A DNA stretch of 64,000 bases from Perca fluviatilis (taxonomy: Eukaryota; Chordata; Actinopteri; Perciformes; Percidae). The stretch lies in the NCBI RefSeq assembly GCF_010015445.1, contig NC_053123.1:7462434-7526433 (forward strand). Reading direction: 5' to 3'. The notes under the pieces are model-generated. The model was not told the DNA's origin and ran no database searches. It saw only the letters and a list, made by a program, of their open reading frames with translations. Position 1 is the stretch's first letter, and every line of letters begins with the position of its first letter. Of this stretch, positions 34,900-47,360 are shown one piece after another. The position numbers were made by a program, and so were the translations under genes.

Positions 34900-36064
34900 G
34901 GCCTGTTGCACAAAACCAGGATAAGGGATTAAACCGGGATATTCAAGTTATCCTGTATGAATTTAGCTTTGATTTGGTTGCACAAAAGCAGGTTGAATTA
35001 AACACAGCCAAGTAACCATGGCGATTTATTCTTTGCAGTTAGCCTGCTCTAGAGCAGGCTAACAGGCAGGCTAAGATTAATCCTGGAGTCTTATGTGTTA
35101 AATCAGCTGCCGCTGTGTCCGAAATAAACATGTTTAACGTTTAAGTTATTCCGTAGTCAATGCGTAGGCATTAACATTGTATTAATTTCATATTTAATCA
35201 CAGTTCACTTATAATATTAGGCTACTGGTAAAACTGGAATTGTAGGCTACACCTGTAATTTTATTCAGGTGCAATCCTGCGGGCGAAAAAGTAAACTATA
35301 CTATTCCCATTCTGAGGCTGCCGCACCATGATCATTAACAGAACTATAAGTATAATCATTTATTTCTTTTTAATGGCTATCACTGGTTTGTGTCCAGGGA
35401 ACAAGTTTCAGAGCGATCACACTTTTCTGACGGCTCTACATACCGTGGCTTTACTATTACAGTATGATCCGCTGCTGTTATAAAGAAAACTGCCGTTTGC
35501 AAAAAACGTAATGCAACACAAAGAATCTGCTGGGATGTTAAAGCCTGTCCAGTGTCCACGATTTTGAACTAGTGGAAGGATAAGGTATCTACATATCTAA
35601 TAGACTGTGATAAAAAATACCACTCAAATCGGTTATGTGTAAATGAAAAAACATCTAGTCGGGACTCAATATCATCTCCCGATGTTAATACAGCTTTTTC
35701 ATCAACAGGATCGTCGACAAAAGGACATGACATGTTTGAGAAAAAAAACTGCCTAACATAAACCAATACGTTTTTTTATTCATGCAGATAACAAACTGCA
35801 TTAAAATGCACCTGATACAGACTGAATGAATGAATGAGGAAATGAGTTTCCCCTCCCTCTGAGAGGGAGGAGAATGAGAGAAACTTGAGGTTTCTTGAAG
35901 AAAACCTGCTCCCGACCAGGTTAGGTTCACAGACTCAGTTACCATAGTAACTGACTCTGGGGTTAAGTTACCTCTCTTTCTGGAACGGAAAACCCAGAGT
36001 TTCCCTCATCTCAGGGTTAACCAACTCAGAGTTTTCACTAAACCTGCTTTCTGGAACGGGCCTC
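34900..36064. mobile_element. Harbinger-like non-autonomous element
   Basis: The left end GGCCTGTTGCACAAAACC and the complement of the right end, GGCCCGTTCCAGAAAG, match at about 12 of 16 positions. Internal motifs near the ends (GGATAAGGGATTAAACC; CAGGGTTAACCAACTCAGAG) recur in a teleost element type that I associate with PIF/Harbinger, but the 3-bp TSD could not be confirmed. A 26-bp perfect palindrome lies at 35038-35063. There is no transposase. Confidence 0.65.
35038..35063. repeat. Perfect 26-bp palindrome
   Basis: GTTAGCCTGCTCT followed directly by its complement AGAGCAGGCTAAC, with no loop. It lies inside the Harbinger-like element. Confidence 0.95.
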
Positions 36065-37477
36065 TGCTGCACTTCATCCGCTTATCAGATTAGGTTTGTA
36101 TTTTTCTAGTCATGGTTTTCAGTTCGCTCTCTGTTGAAACCTTGGTTTGTGACGTTGAGACGTTGAGACCAGACCAGAACCTGTAATAAAAAGTTGTCTT
36201 TAAATTTGTGCAAACTGCAAACATACACGAACAGATCTGAGTAAAGTCAACGCTACAAGAAACATCAACACATTATGTGTCAGTGCACCACTTATTGTAA
36301 GGCATGAATGAAACAGCTGACAGCCAATGAGCTGATGTTAGCTTTAATTCCTTTTTCTTCACATAAGCAATACTCTATTTCTGTTTGAGACACTTACATC
36401 ATTTACAGTGTTCATTTATTGCAAATGGTTGGTGCAGTTATATTGAATAGAAAAGGATTTACTCTTTGAGAAAACTCTTTTCATCTGAGTTACTACTAAG
36501 GAAAATACCTTTCACTGAGTGACGATTGCCTTTTTGGATGTTGCAATTTCCCCTGAAGGCTAGCAGAGCTGTTCTTATTTGAAATGTAGCTCAGGTACAA
36601 CATGTTGACTTTCAAGTGGTGAAATACTAATAGTAAAGCTGATGACGGCTTCTAGCTAAAACCCGTATTTTTTCTTCCCACATTTAATAAAGAATACCTA
36701 AGTGTAAGTGCTGGAGTTTACGTTTTCTTTTTTTCTGAGTGACTAATAGCATTTTTACTGTTTAGAGCCATGCATGTTATTAATGGAAGCGAAGAAAGAC
36801 TTTGCACTAAAATTAGCCATGAGCACAGCTGTAGGGGTAGCAGCAGGAGTTCAATTGTTATATCCAATTTTGAAAAGCACAGTAAATTTGTTCATCACAT
36901 AAACCCAGTGTTGAAGTACATTTTTTCATAATGCTTTGCAAATACCAAGTATGTACAGAGAAAAACAATGAACTAACCTGTCTATGATAAGCCATGCATG
37001 TTGAGCATGAAGACAATTTTACAAGACAAATATAGCAAGAAAACAGTAATTTATGCTGCTAAGCCAAAACACTCTTACCCTCTACATGGTATGTAGTGAG
37101 CCAATAGGAAACCCCCAAAACAATGCCAACAACACTAAAGATAAATTAACACATAATTATAGATGCGTATATTAATATATTCCAAATGTGGAGTACAGTA
37201 ATATTCAAGTATAATAATTATTACAAATAAATATAATGGCTCAGTAGCTACAAAAAATGGTTTTAAATCCTCATAGTATAGCTTAGTGACATTTTCTAAA
37301 TACAGCACTGAGCCCCAAGACATCTGCTTACTATATATATGAAAGCATGCAAATGCTAAGCTAATGCCCAGCATCTCTGTGGTAAATAAACCTACTGAGA
37401 AGCATTGCTCTGGTTCCAAACTGCCCAGTTGGCATGTGAGCAAACAGCAGGTATGGCCAAATCAATTATACATCAAA
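36065..37477. other. Non-coding stretch
   Basis: AT-rich. No gene or bounded element is recognised. Confidence 0.45.
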
Positions 37478-37652
37478 GAGATGCAAAACGACCACAAAGT
37501 GATGTAAAATGACTACAAAAAGAATAAAATTACTACAGAGAGATGCAAAACAACCACAAAGAGACACAGAAGACAACAAAAAGTGTAAAAAGAGACCAAC
37601 ATGACTAAAAAGAGATGCAAAACAACCACAAAGAGACACAAAGTGACTACAA
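37478..37652. repeat. Imperfect minisatellite, GATGCAAAACAACCACAAAG type
   Basis: Units of roughly 20-30 bp built from AGAGATGCAAAACAACCACA and AAGAGACACAAA with substitutions recur about six times. The minus-strand frame across it (LCGCFASL repeats) is only a product of the repeat. Confidence 0.85.
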
Positions 37653-39068
37653 ACTCTTTTGGTGTGGGTGTCTTGTATCTCTTTCAGTCTGGGTGTCTTG
37701 CCCATTGTCTCATAATCTGTCCATGCCTGAGATATACTAAGAACTGTCAGGTTAAAAACTTTGCAGTTTACACCAAGCTTTGGAAAGCAGTTCATTTTTG
37801 CCGTTGTTGGGCAACAATTCAATGGGTCAGAGAGAAAACTAGACTTTTGCACCACCTCTTAGCTCTGTTTTCAGGCTTTAGAAAATCTAGCCCATGACGC
37901 AATACTTTGGCCAATCACAGGTCATTTCAGAGAGAAAGAGTGCTACTATTGGCTCTTGCAGACGTGCCAGCGTGTCACTTCGGTGAAAGTTCTGTTTATC
38001 ACTGTTCTGTTTATCTGTTTATTTAATATGTTTTAATATCACAAGTCAAATGTCATTCCAGGTGTATAACACAATTGATTAAGTAAATGCTTTAACTTTA
38101 GCGGGAACTTTGATGCTGTCAAATGTAAGCCATCAAGGACATTTTCATTCAGGTAGCTTTATAGCTGTTGACACATCACCTGTGTATCTCTGGATGCCCT
38201 GCCAACATTGTTGTAGATAGGACATCATTTCATTACCTCTGAACAACATGTAGAAAGTTATGGAATCCAACAGTCTTTTTGTTTTTGCACATCATTAATT
38301 AGTAGCAATTCACTGGCCATTCTCTTGCGTTCCTATTGAAAAGTAGAGAACATCCTGTTGAGAACAATATACATATTTTAGTTAAATAAAGGGAAGTTGC
38401 CACAGATAATTAACACAAATTAATAAACATCTGAATAAAATAAATGTGAAAATTGGAACATACAGTCTGGCTTTTGCCTCAACTACTTGTTTGTCTGATC
38501 GACTATCAGCACTGTTCACTCTCTGCTAACACTAAAAGCTTTGCATGCTCTGAACAATCAATCAATAATTGCGAATGAGAACCAGAAAGAATATTGCAGT
38601 TTCTCTCTCTTGTTGGAAATCCTCTCCATAAAGCAGTAAAGCAAAGTTCTCTTAATGACACAGCGATAGGCAGGCAGCCAGATAGCTACCAGATGATGGA
38701 AAGGGATCTCTATAATGGGCACGGGTTGGGACTTTATGGTATCTACAGTTTACCCCAAACTAAATTAAAGGCATCCTACAGACCTCCTCATGGTTGTTAC
38801 TGTATATAAAACTACAGTTTATGTTGGAGGTAAACTGTAGTTACTTAATTGTTACGCATCTTTAAAGTCAAAGTGCCCAAAGGTGTCTTAACAAATGTTA
38901 AGCAATGTCACATCGGGGCTAGCCTCTGTTCCACTGGCTTCTGTAACTCAATCCATTCCCATGAGTATATATGCTTCCTTCAGCGCCAAAAAATACATTT
39001 GAAAAACTCAACAGCAATGTCTCTTTCCAGACAACACGATCCGGTTACTCAAAATAATCGACAGTCCT
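37653..39068. other. Non-coding stretch
   Basis: 37880-37985 (AATCTAGCCCATGACGCAAT, GGCCAATCACAGGTCATTTC) looks like a decayed dispersed repeat. A hairpin lies near 38808-38842 (ACTACAGTTTA / TAAACTGTAGT). No gene. Confidence 0.45.
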
Positions 39069-39810
39069 GGGGCCTCATTTATAAAACTGTGCGTAGATTC
39101 TATTCTGAAAGATTTCGTGCGCAAAAAAGTCAGAATTTTCGTACGCAAAAACAATATTCTGATTTATAACACCTTGCGGCGCACACCGGTACGCACTCTT
39201 CTCGTTATAAATACGGACGTGCGTTACCTTATGCGGTCCTGCACGAGCCTCACGCTCCTCCCAAGGTCGTCCCATATTTGTCCTAATAAGGTCCATGTTA
39301 ATCAATCAATGAATATTCCAGACTTGAAAGGAGCCCTTGATCACCAATCACGAAACGGGAAAATGGGGAAAAAACACGATTCAGTGATTGTGAGATCGAT
39401 CGTGCTCCTAACAGAGGTAGAACAGCGAAACAAAATCCTGTTTGGAAGCCGTAACCCTAGTGTTCATATTGTTGTTACGCAGCCTTAATACTTAACAGAT
39501 TTAGCTCAATTACCAATGATATATACATCATTTATGGCTCATATTTGCCATTTACCCCTGTGAGATCACATTTATGATCATATGATCATTTTCGTTTTTT
39601 GTGAGAAAGGAAATTCAGTTATTAAAAAGGTAAAAATAGAAACAAGATTTTGGATCATTATTGGTGCAAAACAGGTGAAAGTGCTTGAAATGTAACAATT
39701 TGGTAACTTGTATGATAACTGTTTGGGAATAGCAGGTGCAGAAAGACAACATTCCCACAAACAGACACCTACAATCAGACACGACCACATAAAGACGCAC
39801 AGACACACAG

Positions 39811-39811
<1 letters not shown>

Positions 39812-39867
<56 letters not shown>
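39812..39867. repeat. (CA)n microsatellite
   Basis: A pure CA run of about 56 bp. Confidence 0.97.
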
Positions 39868-39869
<2 letters not shown>

Positions 39870-39902
39870 TACACATCAAACAAACAACGCATTTCCCGGG
39901 GC

Positions 39903-39972
39903 GAGGCAGGGGAGAGCAGCGGAGGAAAAGCGCATTTCCTCCGCTGCACGGTGTGGGAGGATCCCCTGCCTC
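39903..39972. repeat. Two-tier cruciform inverted repeat
   Basis: The inner stem is GCAGCGGAGGAAA (39916-39928) with TTTCCTCCGCTGC (39935-39947) around a 6-bp loop. The outer stem is GAGGCAGGGGA (39903-39913) with TCCCCTGCCTC (39962-39972). Both stems are perfect. Confidence 0.92.
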
Positions 39973-40301
39973 TCCCCGTTGCTGGCAGCCCCTCGCCGGG
40001 CGCCGCAACCGGCTCTGGGTCGGTTTAGCAAGAACAGGATTGTTGGGTTCCGGAAAACAAAAACTGGGTTAGGTTCGGAAAACGGGCATACCATCGGAGT
40101 TCACTAAAACGCAGTCAATAAAACCTTGGGAGCATTACGCACGATCACACGTGTGGTCAAAAGTTTGCGGAAAACTGGGAACATTTTTACGCATGGAAAT
40201 TCTTTATAAATCCCGACTATTGCGAGGAATGTTGCGACGAAAAATTTCACCCTGCTTCACGCAACTTTTTCTTGCGTAACAGGTTTTATAAATGAGGCCC
40301 C

Positions 40302-40541
40302 TGGATGTGACCAGTTTCATGTAGGAACAATTTTCTTTCTACCGAACTAAACCGCACTGAAAGTGGAAGTGTCCTCATGGACGAGAGGCTCAAGCCAGCA
40401 TGAGATGTAAACATTATTGGCGTCCTTCTCGGCTGAGCTGTAGCGTTAGCTAGCTCAGGTGAGCTAGCAGTATTGTTAGCTATGATCTAATCTCCACAAG
40501 CCGAGTGCCATCATGTTCCATTGTATTCCAGAGAAGGCAGA
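40302..40541. other. Non-coding stretch between two transposons
   Basis: GTTAGCTAGCTCAGGTGAGC and related words suggest a decayed repeat. Together with 41823-41960 it would form the sequence interrupted by the next element. No gene. Confidence 0.4.
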
Positions 40542-40547
40542 CATCCC

Positions 40548-41816
40548 CAGGGCTCTCAAGTTTTGAAGACAGGCAAGAGTGACACCCCTCCCCCCCCCCA
40601 CACACACACAAAAAAAAGATCATAGATTGGTGGCGGGTTGGACGAGTCGCAGGAGTAGGGGTGTTTCATTAATATTATTATTATTATTAGTAGTAGTATT
40701 TTTGTTGTTATTATTAATAATTGCTCAGATTTACAAAAGAAAAGATTTGACACATGGCACTGACAATTCAACCAAATACAAAGTATTTATTCAATTTCCG
40801 CATGGCATGGTGACTTATAATAAGAGGAGGTATGGGGGTCCTCCCCCAGAAAGTTTTGAGCATTAAACTCTTCATTTCCTGCATTCTGGTGAATTTTTAT
40901 GCACCTATTTATACCTTTTTTCTGAATCAATTCATGCTGGAAATCTTTATGTAATGGTAAACATAGATTATTATCCAAATATAAAAACATAATGGAATAT
41001 ATGGCAGTAAGGCTCTCAGGCATTCTGTATTGCTTTCATCTATTTATTCTCCTGTAGATCAGCTTTCCTAATTAAATCTGAGTCAGCACACATGTAGCCT
41101 AGCATCATTTACTCTTCCCTTTTCTTTTGCATCTTTTGTTGAGGATTTAACCTCCTTAAATGTGCATATGACAATTATTCACGTCAATGATACATTAATT
41201 CATTTTAATGAATTGATAAACAGAATTGTTTGAGCAAGATTTCTGCTCATGTTCAAAACGTTGTGCACATTCAAAATATATCTGTTTTATCTGAGTTTTG
41301 GAGGAGTCGTGATATTTTGAGAAAAATAAAGTTATAATAGTCAATATATTTCAGAAAATAATCTGCTGTGCATTAACGTGATTGCTCTGCTGAGACGGTA
41401 GATCTCAGACCGTCTGACAGACACAGAGCCCTGTTTGGGTCTCTGGTCTCTGAATGAGCGAATGTTTAGGGAAGTGGCTGTACGCTGCTCTATGCTTTTT
41501 TTTTCTTTGGCTGTTGCATTAAATCTTACCCAGATACAATAGTGCTATTTTCTGATTGGCTATTGTGTAGCCCCTTTCTTTTTTTTGATTGGCTGATAAG
41601 TGGCAGGCTCGACTAAGAACTCCAGGGGAGACGCGCTTGATTCCTGCCGGTTCCATAGTGAGAGCGGCGCGGCCAGAGAAATTTTGGGTGCTGCAGCATA
41701 TTCAATTTATTTTAAATAGTTTTTCCGCGTGAGAAATACAATGTGTGGCGGGAGTGCGTGACAAAAGACCGAAATGAGTGACTGTCACGCTCAATGCGTG
41801 ACACTTGAGAGCCCTG
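40548..41816. mobile_element. hAT-like element, CAGGGCTCTCAAGT ends
   Basis: A perfect 14-bp terminal inverted repeat (CAGGGCTCTCAAGT / ACTTGAGAGCCCTG) is flanked by CATCCC at 40542-40547 and 41817-41822. The shared flank is 6 bp, shorter than the 8 bp usual for hAT, so either two bases have diverged or the superfamily differs. An (ATT)n-type run lies at about 40669-40716. GTGAC and GCGTGAC words repeat near both ends. No transposase frame is seen. Confidence 0.8.
40669..40716. repeat. (ATT/AGT)n trinucleotide microsatellite
   Basis: ATTATTATT followed by AGTAGTAGT and TTGTTATTATTAATAAT. Confidence 0.85.
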
Positions 41817-41822
41817 CATCCC

Positions 41823-43733
41823 TATGGCATATACAGTATCTGCAACACTGGGCAACTCATACCAAAAAATTCTAAATTTAAATAAAAGCACTACAGTCCC
41901 TGTAGGGAATATTTCTCAGAAACTATGAGTACATGCATGTTGTCTGTGTACAGTATGTGCTAACGTCACACTCGCACTCTGCTGGCTCAAAGCTGAAACG
42001 GATCCAGCCCTCAGGGTCACTGGCTCCCCACACCCACCTCTAAACTCCTGTCTCGTTAAACATTAATGGCTAATATGAAACTGGATTCCTCTTGGTCCGA
42101 ATGGGAGATAACTGCATCGGCAGAGCAATATGATAGCATAATCAGAGGTAGACAGCTCCCAGGCCCTGACAGCTAGCTACCTGGCTACACCGCTGGAGCT
42201 GAAGAGACTGAAGAGTCTGAAACTAAAATGAAGGACAGTCGTGGGGGAGAGATGTGTGATTCTGTTCATGTGTGATTGAGAGTGTGTGTGCCTGTGGTAA
42301 TACTGGTGGGGTAGAGATAAGTCCTTAGGGAAAGGAAGATGGAGGAAGATCTGGGATAAAGAGTGGAATGTCAGTGAGAAAGGAGGGAAAAAAAACACAA
42401 GTAAAGAGAAGGTGAATATCTGAGTCATAGAAGACAGAATAACTGGGTTTGTAGGAGGAGAGAAGGAAAAAGGTGGCATGGTAGGAGTTCAGATATTCAT
42501 CCACCCATTTTAACTCTTTTTAGAGGGTAATGGAGAGTCACTGCACTCCAGAATACTGATTAGAATAGAAAACTCAGGATATTTCCTCCACGCATTTGCC
42601 TGTCTATTACTATTAATGGAAACCCAAAATTGCTCCCAATACGGCTACGGTTCAATGGGCTGCAACACCTTATCTGATGTAATTTTTATGAGAGTCTGTC
42701 TTGAATCCCCTTATTGTAGACCTCACACTGTCTCCCCTGAAAGGACGCTAATGGGAATTTGATGTGCTTGTTAGCAAATAAAAACTGGCACTGGCAAGCT
42801 GTCAGTTCGAGCTGTTGTTATGTACTTCTTTTGTTGTCAACCAACACAGAAGGCCAGGTCTTGTTGAACGTATCCCGAATGCCTGGGAGTGTAGCGCAGA
42901 GCCCATCAAGCATGTCTTTCTTTCTTTCTCAATATTCTCCCCTTCCATGACCTGCTCTAAGACAGATGGTGGAAAGGAGTTTAGGGAGACATAAGTTACA
43001 AGGACATTGTTTGTGAAATTTCAGGGCTGAGGAAAAAAATCGCCAGGGGGACCTTACATCACGGGAGGAGTGGAAGAAGGATAAAAAGGAGGGGGGACGG
43101 AAGCTCCCCCGGCACACAACATCTGTTAGCTGGGTGTCTTTGAGCGTTGAGTCTCAGGTGCATCAGCAAACAAAAAATAGATTTCCCACCAAAACAGGCC
43201 GATCATTTATTTTACTTTGCTGTTTGACACAACATTCATGTTGATTTTGACAGCCTGGTAAATGAGGTGGAAAGTGTGTCTTTTAATTGGGACATTAGAG
43301 TATTAATATGCCACATTTGAATAATTGTATGTGGGATTGTGTTGCTCAAAAAGGGTTTTGTTGGAGTGTTTTTTAGGAATATGGGTTTAAACTGACAAAA
43401 GTTTGTGCTGACACATGATAAAACCTGGCTGTCTTTACCAGTAATTTGTCAGCCGATCCGTTCTGTGATCTAAATTGGTTTCAGGTAGAAACCAAACTTT
43501 ACAATCGCATTATACTTCCGACCTTTTGACTCGCTTGACTCTTTCAAATCTGGCGTTTACTAAGAATAAAACAATTTCATGGAGGTAGAAGTGAAGCTGC
43601 TATTATGTAATCATTGGATTATAATAAACAAAGTTTGAATTTATATGCAGACTGCTGGAATTAAACCAGTTGTATGTACCTTTGATAGTAATCATGAAAC
43701 CGCAATTTTACATTTAGATCTGAATAAAGTAAA
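41823..43733. other. Non-coding stretch
   Basis: No gene or bounded element. 42050-42150 is unique-looking and could be regulatory. The minus frame at 42177-42479 is a low-complexity Phe/Ser-rich artefact. Confidence 0.4.
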
Positions 43734-44472
43734 GTTTGTGTCAAAGTGACTGATGGCACCGACATCTTTTTAAATTGATCCAGTATTAAACAAGACTGCT
43801 GCAGTCGGCAGCGGTGAAACAAGCTGCAATGTAACATTAATGGGCAATTGGTACCTTCAATTTACGTCTACAGAAACTGACAGGCTCAGATTATTATTCT
43901 AAGTGTCTGACAACATTAAGGAAAGATCTCTACAGAGGTTGACCTTTTTGTTAAAGAGTGATATCCTTTTTGTTTTACCAGAAACAGCCCCAAAATCGCT
44001 ATACACACCAGACTCCATTTTAACAGTAACTATAATAAAACTATGAAAAGCTGTCTTGGTTCGTCTTTCTACTATTCTGACAGTCATCATTCTGGTTTGG
44101 TTGAAATTAGCCCTACATTTACCCTTTTACACATGAATATATGCTGGATCTATACACGCTAAAAGTATTGTTTATTTAAATGAAGTCTGGTGGGCTTCGT
44201 GAGTTCGGCGATGGCGATATCGGGGCGGTTTCTGGTTAGACAAGGATTTTAGTCTTTAGTGAAAAGGTCTATCTCTGTAGGGACCCTTTCCATAATGTTG
44301 TCAGACACTTATCTGGGCCTGTCAGTGACAACAACAGCACTTGACGGTGCACAAATGCCCAGAGTGGTTACATCGAAGCCTGTATTGCAGCTGCCGGCTG
44401 CAGCGGTTCTTTGCTCAATACTGGACTAATTTCAAAACAGTGTTGTTCCCATTAGTCACTTAGACACAGACA
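43734..44472. mobile_element. Diverged long inverted repeat (foldback element)
   Basis: The left arm 43734-44020 and the reverse complement of the right arm 44178-44472 can be read colinearly. Paired phrases include AAGTGACTGATGG with AAGTGACTAATGG, CCAGTATTAAAC with CCAGTATTGAGC, GCTGCAGTCGGCAG with GCTGCAGCCGGCAG, AAGTGTCTGACAACATTA in both arms, and CACCAGACTCCATTT with CACCAGACTTCATTT. A spacer of about 157 bp separates the arms. Substitutions and small indels show that the arms have diverged for a long time. Confidence 0.8.
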
Positions 44473-45592
44473 TTGGAAAATAGGTTCCAGGTTGAAAAAT
44501 ACCAAACCTATCTTTTAACTACATCATAACAGGCTTCTTGACACGTCAAGCGACGGTAATATTCAGCATCCTTTACAAAAGGTTTCCACACGACTAGGCC
44601 ATGGGCAATACTCATTAGTTTTGCAGGTATTGATCATAAATCAAAGTATTGGACAAATGAAAGCTCTGAGACTCAAATGTAATTACGATACTGTACACGA
44701 GAGGCACACAAGCAGTGTCAGTGGCAGGGTAAAACTTTATTTTTGGTGTTATTTAATCATTTACCATCAAATTGTTAGTCCCTCATATTTCTTTTGCATA
44801 GTTGTTGGTGCAGTCGACAGCAGTTGGAGTCTTTCTATTGCCCACTGGGTCAATTTCTCTACTGATCATCCTGACAGGAGGATCCCTGACGAGAGAGGAA
44901 AAGTTCAGTCCAGTCAACTAGCTAATTAGCAAGAGTGGAAGTCTGCCTTTAGAGTGCTACCATCCACATAAGGTAACATTGATAAAGCTCTATTTTTAAT
45001 CACTGCCGTCATGCGGTGATCAATTTAGGTCACTTGTATAGTGTGTTTCATTAAGATGTGTTGCTTTGATTATAGCTCTATATTGATCCAGGTGTGAAAC
45101 TGTAGAGGTTGCTGAAAGTTTGGAGACTTGGTAGATTAGGGTGGTTCTCTCCCATACCTGCGTTTTTATAAGCTATAATAGCCTGGTCACAGTTCCATCT
45201 CTTTCTCTCTCTGTCTCTCACAGTTTTGAGTGCTTAAGTACAGTGTTTACTCCACCTGTAGTTGGATCAACGACAGTTCATTTCCTGAATGATGTGTGTT
45301 GCCGTTGTCTATCTCCGTTCTCTACGGGAAACCACTAACTTTGAGCTAGAAAGCTACATGTTGAAAAATGGCACGTTTTGACGAACATTTGCATCGTGCA
45401 ACAAGGCAGGCCTGCTTGGTTCTTTCAGGGAATGACTGTAAAGATTTACAAAGAATATGTTTACGGCATTTACTATCTAACTGGGGTTTTGGATCCGATT
45501 GGTGGGGATTTGTTTAACCATGTATCCAGCTAATTTCAATAGCTCACGTTATTGTATTGTGTTGTAACAGTTAACTTAATATTGTATGTGGC
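44473..45592. other. Non-coding stretch
   Basis: No gene or bounded element recognised. Confidence 0.45.
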
Positions 45593-45833
45593 GTTTTCGT
45601 TTGCTGGATGCAAATGTTCCACCAAAACAAGTTCCTTCCCGCAACCATTTTGCCGAACCACTGGCTTTGCATCCGGAGCTCAGCACCGCCCAAGACGATT
45701 GTGATTGGTTTAAAGAAATATAAACAACCCGGAGCATTTCTTTTTCTCCTATCCTGGAATGTATGTGTGGAGAAGCCAGACCTTACTCTGCAGTGCTGTG
45801 GAGATAGGTCTGGCAATGCGAGAGACTACTCCA
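45593..45833. mobile_element. MITE fragment related to TAGTCT-ended family C
   Basis: AGCACCGCCCAAGACGATTG, GGTTTAAAGAAAT, GTGTGGAGAAGCCAGACC and GGTCTGGCAATGCGAGAGAC correspond in order to the right half of 49255-49627 (AGCACCGCCCATGACTATTC and so on). The left part differs from that copy, suggesting a subfamily or a recombinant. Confidence 0.7.
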
Positions 45834-45936
45834 CCTGTAATTGCTGTACTTTGATCTGTAACAAGTGTTCAGGTTTGCTATCTGTTATAGTACTGTGTAG
45901 GTTAAAACATGTTGTGGCAAATTTAATAGTTGTTAA

Positions 45937-45996
45937 TAATAGTTGTCAGATATAAATGATCCTAGCCAAATAATAGTTGTCCGATATAAATGATCC
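45937..45996. repeat. Tandem duplication, ~34-bp unit
   Basis: TAATAGTTGTCAGATATAAA and TAATAGTTGTCCGATATAAA, each followed by TGATCC, start 34 bp apart. Confidence 0.9.
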
Positions 45997-47355
45997 ATGC
46001 CAGATTCACAGCAACCTCAACTCTGACTGACCATCCTCTGGACATTTATCTAACAAACTGAATTCACTGTAAACATCACGTTTGTTTCATAACGCAGTCA
46101 TCTGCACAAAGTGAAAAATCTAATTTATTATGCATCAGAAGCAGTATGTTGAAAGATAAGGAATGCACATCTCACCCATTACACACTGGAGGACGTTTTT
46201 TCATGGCTGATGTGAAAGCATTACATAATCTTGTAGAACAGTGAACAGGACTCTAAATGCATGTTAGAAAGCTTTCCTGTTGCTTGGGTCCTAATTAGTA
46301 CAAATGAAGCGCATTTAAAAGGAAAAGGGAGGAATATTGCATTTCCTGTGCACGCTCCATGTTTTATTAATATCAAAATGCACGTACATCTGTAGACCCA
46401 CTCTATACAGAAGCACGTAACCAATACACATAAGCACATGCACTTAGCTGTCCTATGTTTGATTTTTTTAGTTTTTTTAGGATTAGTGTTTAGAAATAAT
46501 CCTGGTATTGTGGAGGAAAGGTAGTTTGGAAAAGCAAGGTTATATCAGAGGCATACAGGGCTGAACTGAGATTGGCGGTGCAGGAAAAACTTTTTTTTTT
46601 TTTAAACAAAACCTTTGAATAATGTGCTGTTAGATGTCATGAAAGAATGATTGTACCTGCGTGAAATATGCAGCAACACAAACATTTGAACTTGTCACAT
46701 AGGAAAAAGACATAGGCCTACCTTTGTCCTTTTGTGTGTGTCTCAGTTTGTGCAAGTCTGAACTCTGCCATTCTGCTCACAGATGTATAAATGTCTCGCT
46801 GCTTTTCTGCATTCCCCCATGACAGCCGAGTGAGGGAGAAAGACAGAGAGACAGAGAGGGAGTTAAAGAGAGTTTCTGTTTGATACAATGATCTAACCTG
46901 TCCAGGGGGCCCCATATACTCTTACGTCTGCTCTCTGTGGTGACAAAAGTTTAGAGCAATCGCTTTTAAGCATTTACTTTCTCACAGTAAAAACTTACAT
47001 TAAGTCAGAGTCTTATTCTGTCGGAGGAGTGAAATATGCCTGAAAAACTCTACACGTCGGGGCATGGTGTCGAGGTGTGACTGGAGTCGACTGATCACTT
47101 CCTCAGGGCTACTACTGTTATGGATCACTGTCCTCCAGGTGTGGTTTACAGTGATTAGTGTGATGGAAGGAGTCTGTCAGTGAGCAGGGCCGTAACACCA
47201 GGGTGAGCTATTATGGACATTATAGCTTAACCTAGTGAGAAGTTAAAAATGTCTGATAAATTCTTGTCAATTTGGGTTGAATACTTAGCACACAATCCAA
47301 CGCAAACCAATAGACTTTGTAAAAAGCATTACCGTGGCTGCCATAACAAGTTCTA
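45997..47355. other. Non-coding stretch
   Basis: 46180-46460 is unique-looking with ATTA and ATGCAT words. Nothing is supportable as a gene. Confidence 0.4.
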
Positions 47356-47360
47356 AACTG

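Larger units (their letters stand above)
39069..40301. mobile_element. DNA transposon with 19-bp perfect terminal inverted repeats
   Basis: The left end GGGGCCTCATTTATAAAAC and right end GTTTTATAAATGAGGCCCC are exact complements. If the element begins one base in, the flanks share CTG on both sides, a 3-bp TSD consistent with Harbinger-type insertion. Inside are TACGCA and TGCGTA words near both ends, a (CA)n array and a GC-rich cruciform at 39903-39972. The frame at 39117-39488 shows no transposase domain, so the element is non-autonomous. Confidence 0.85.
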
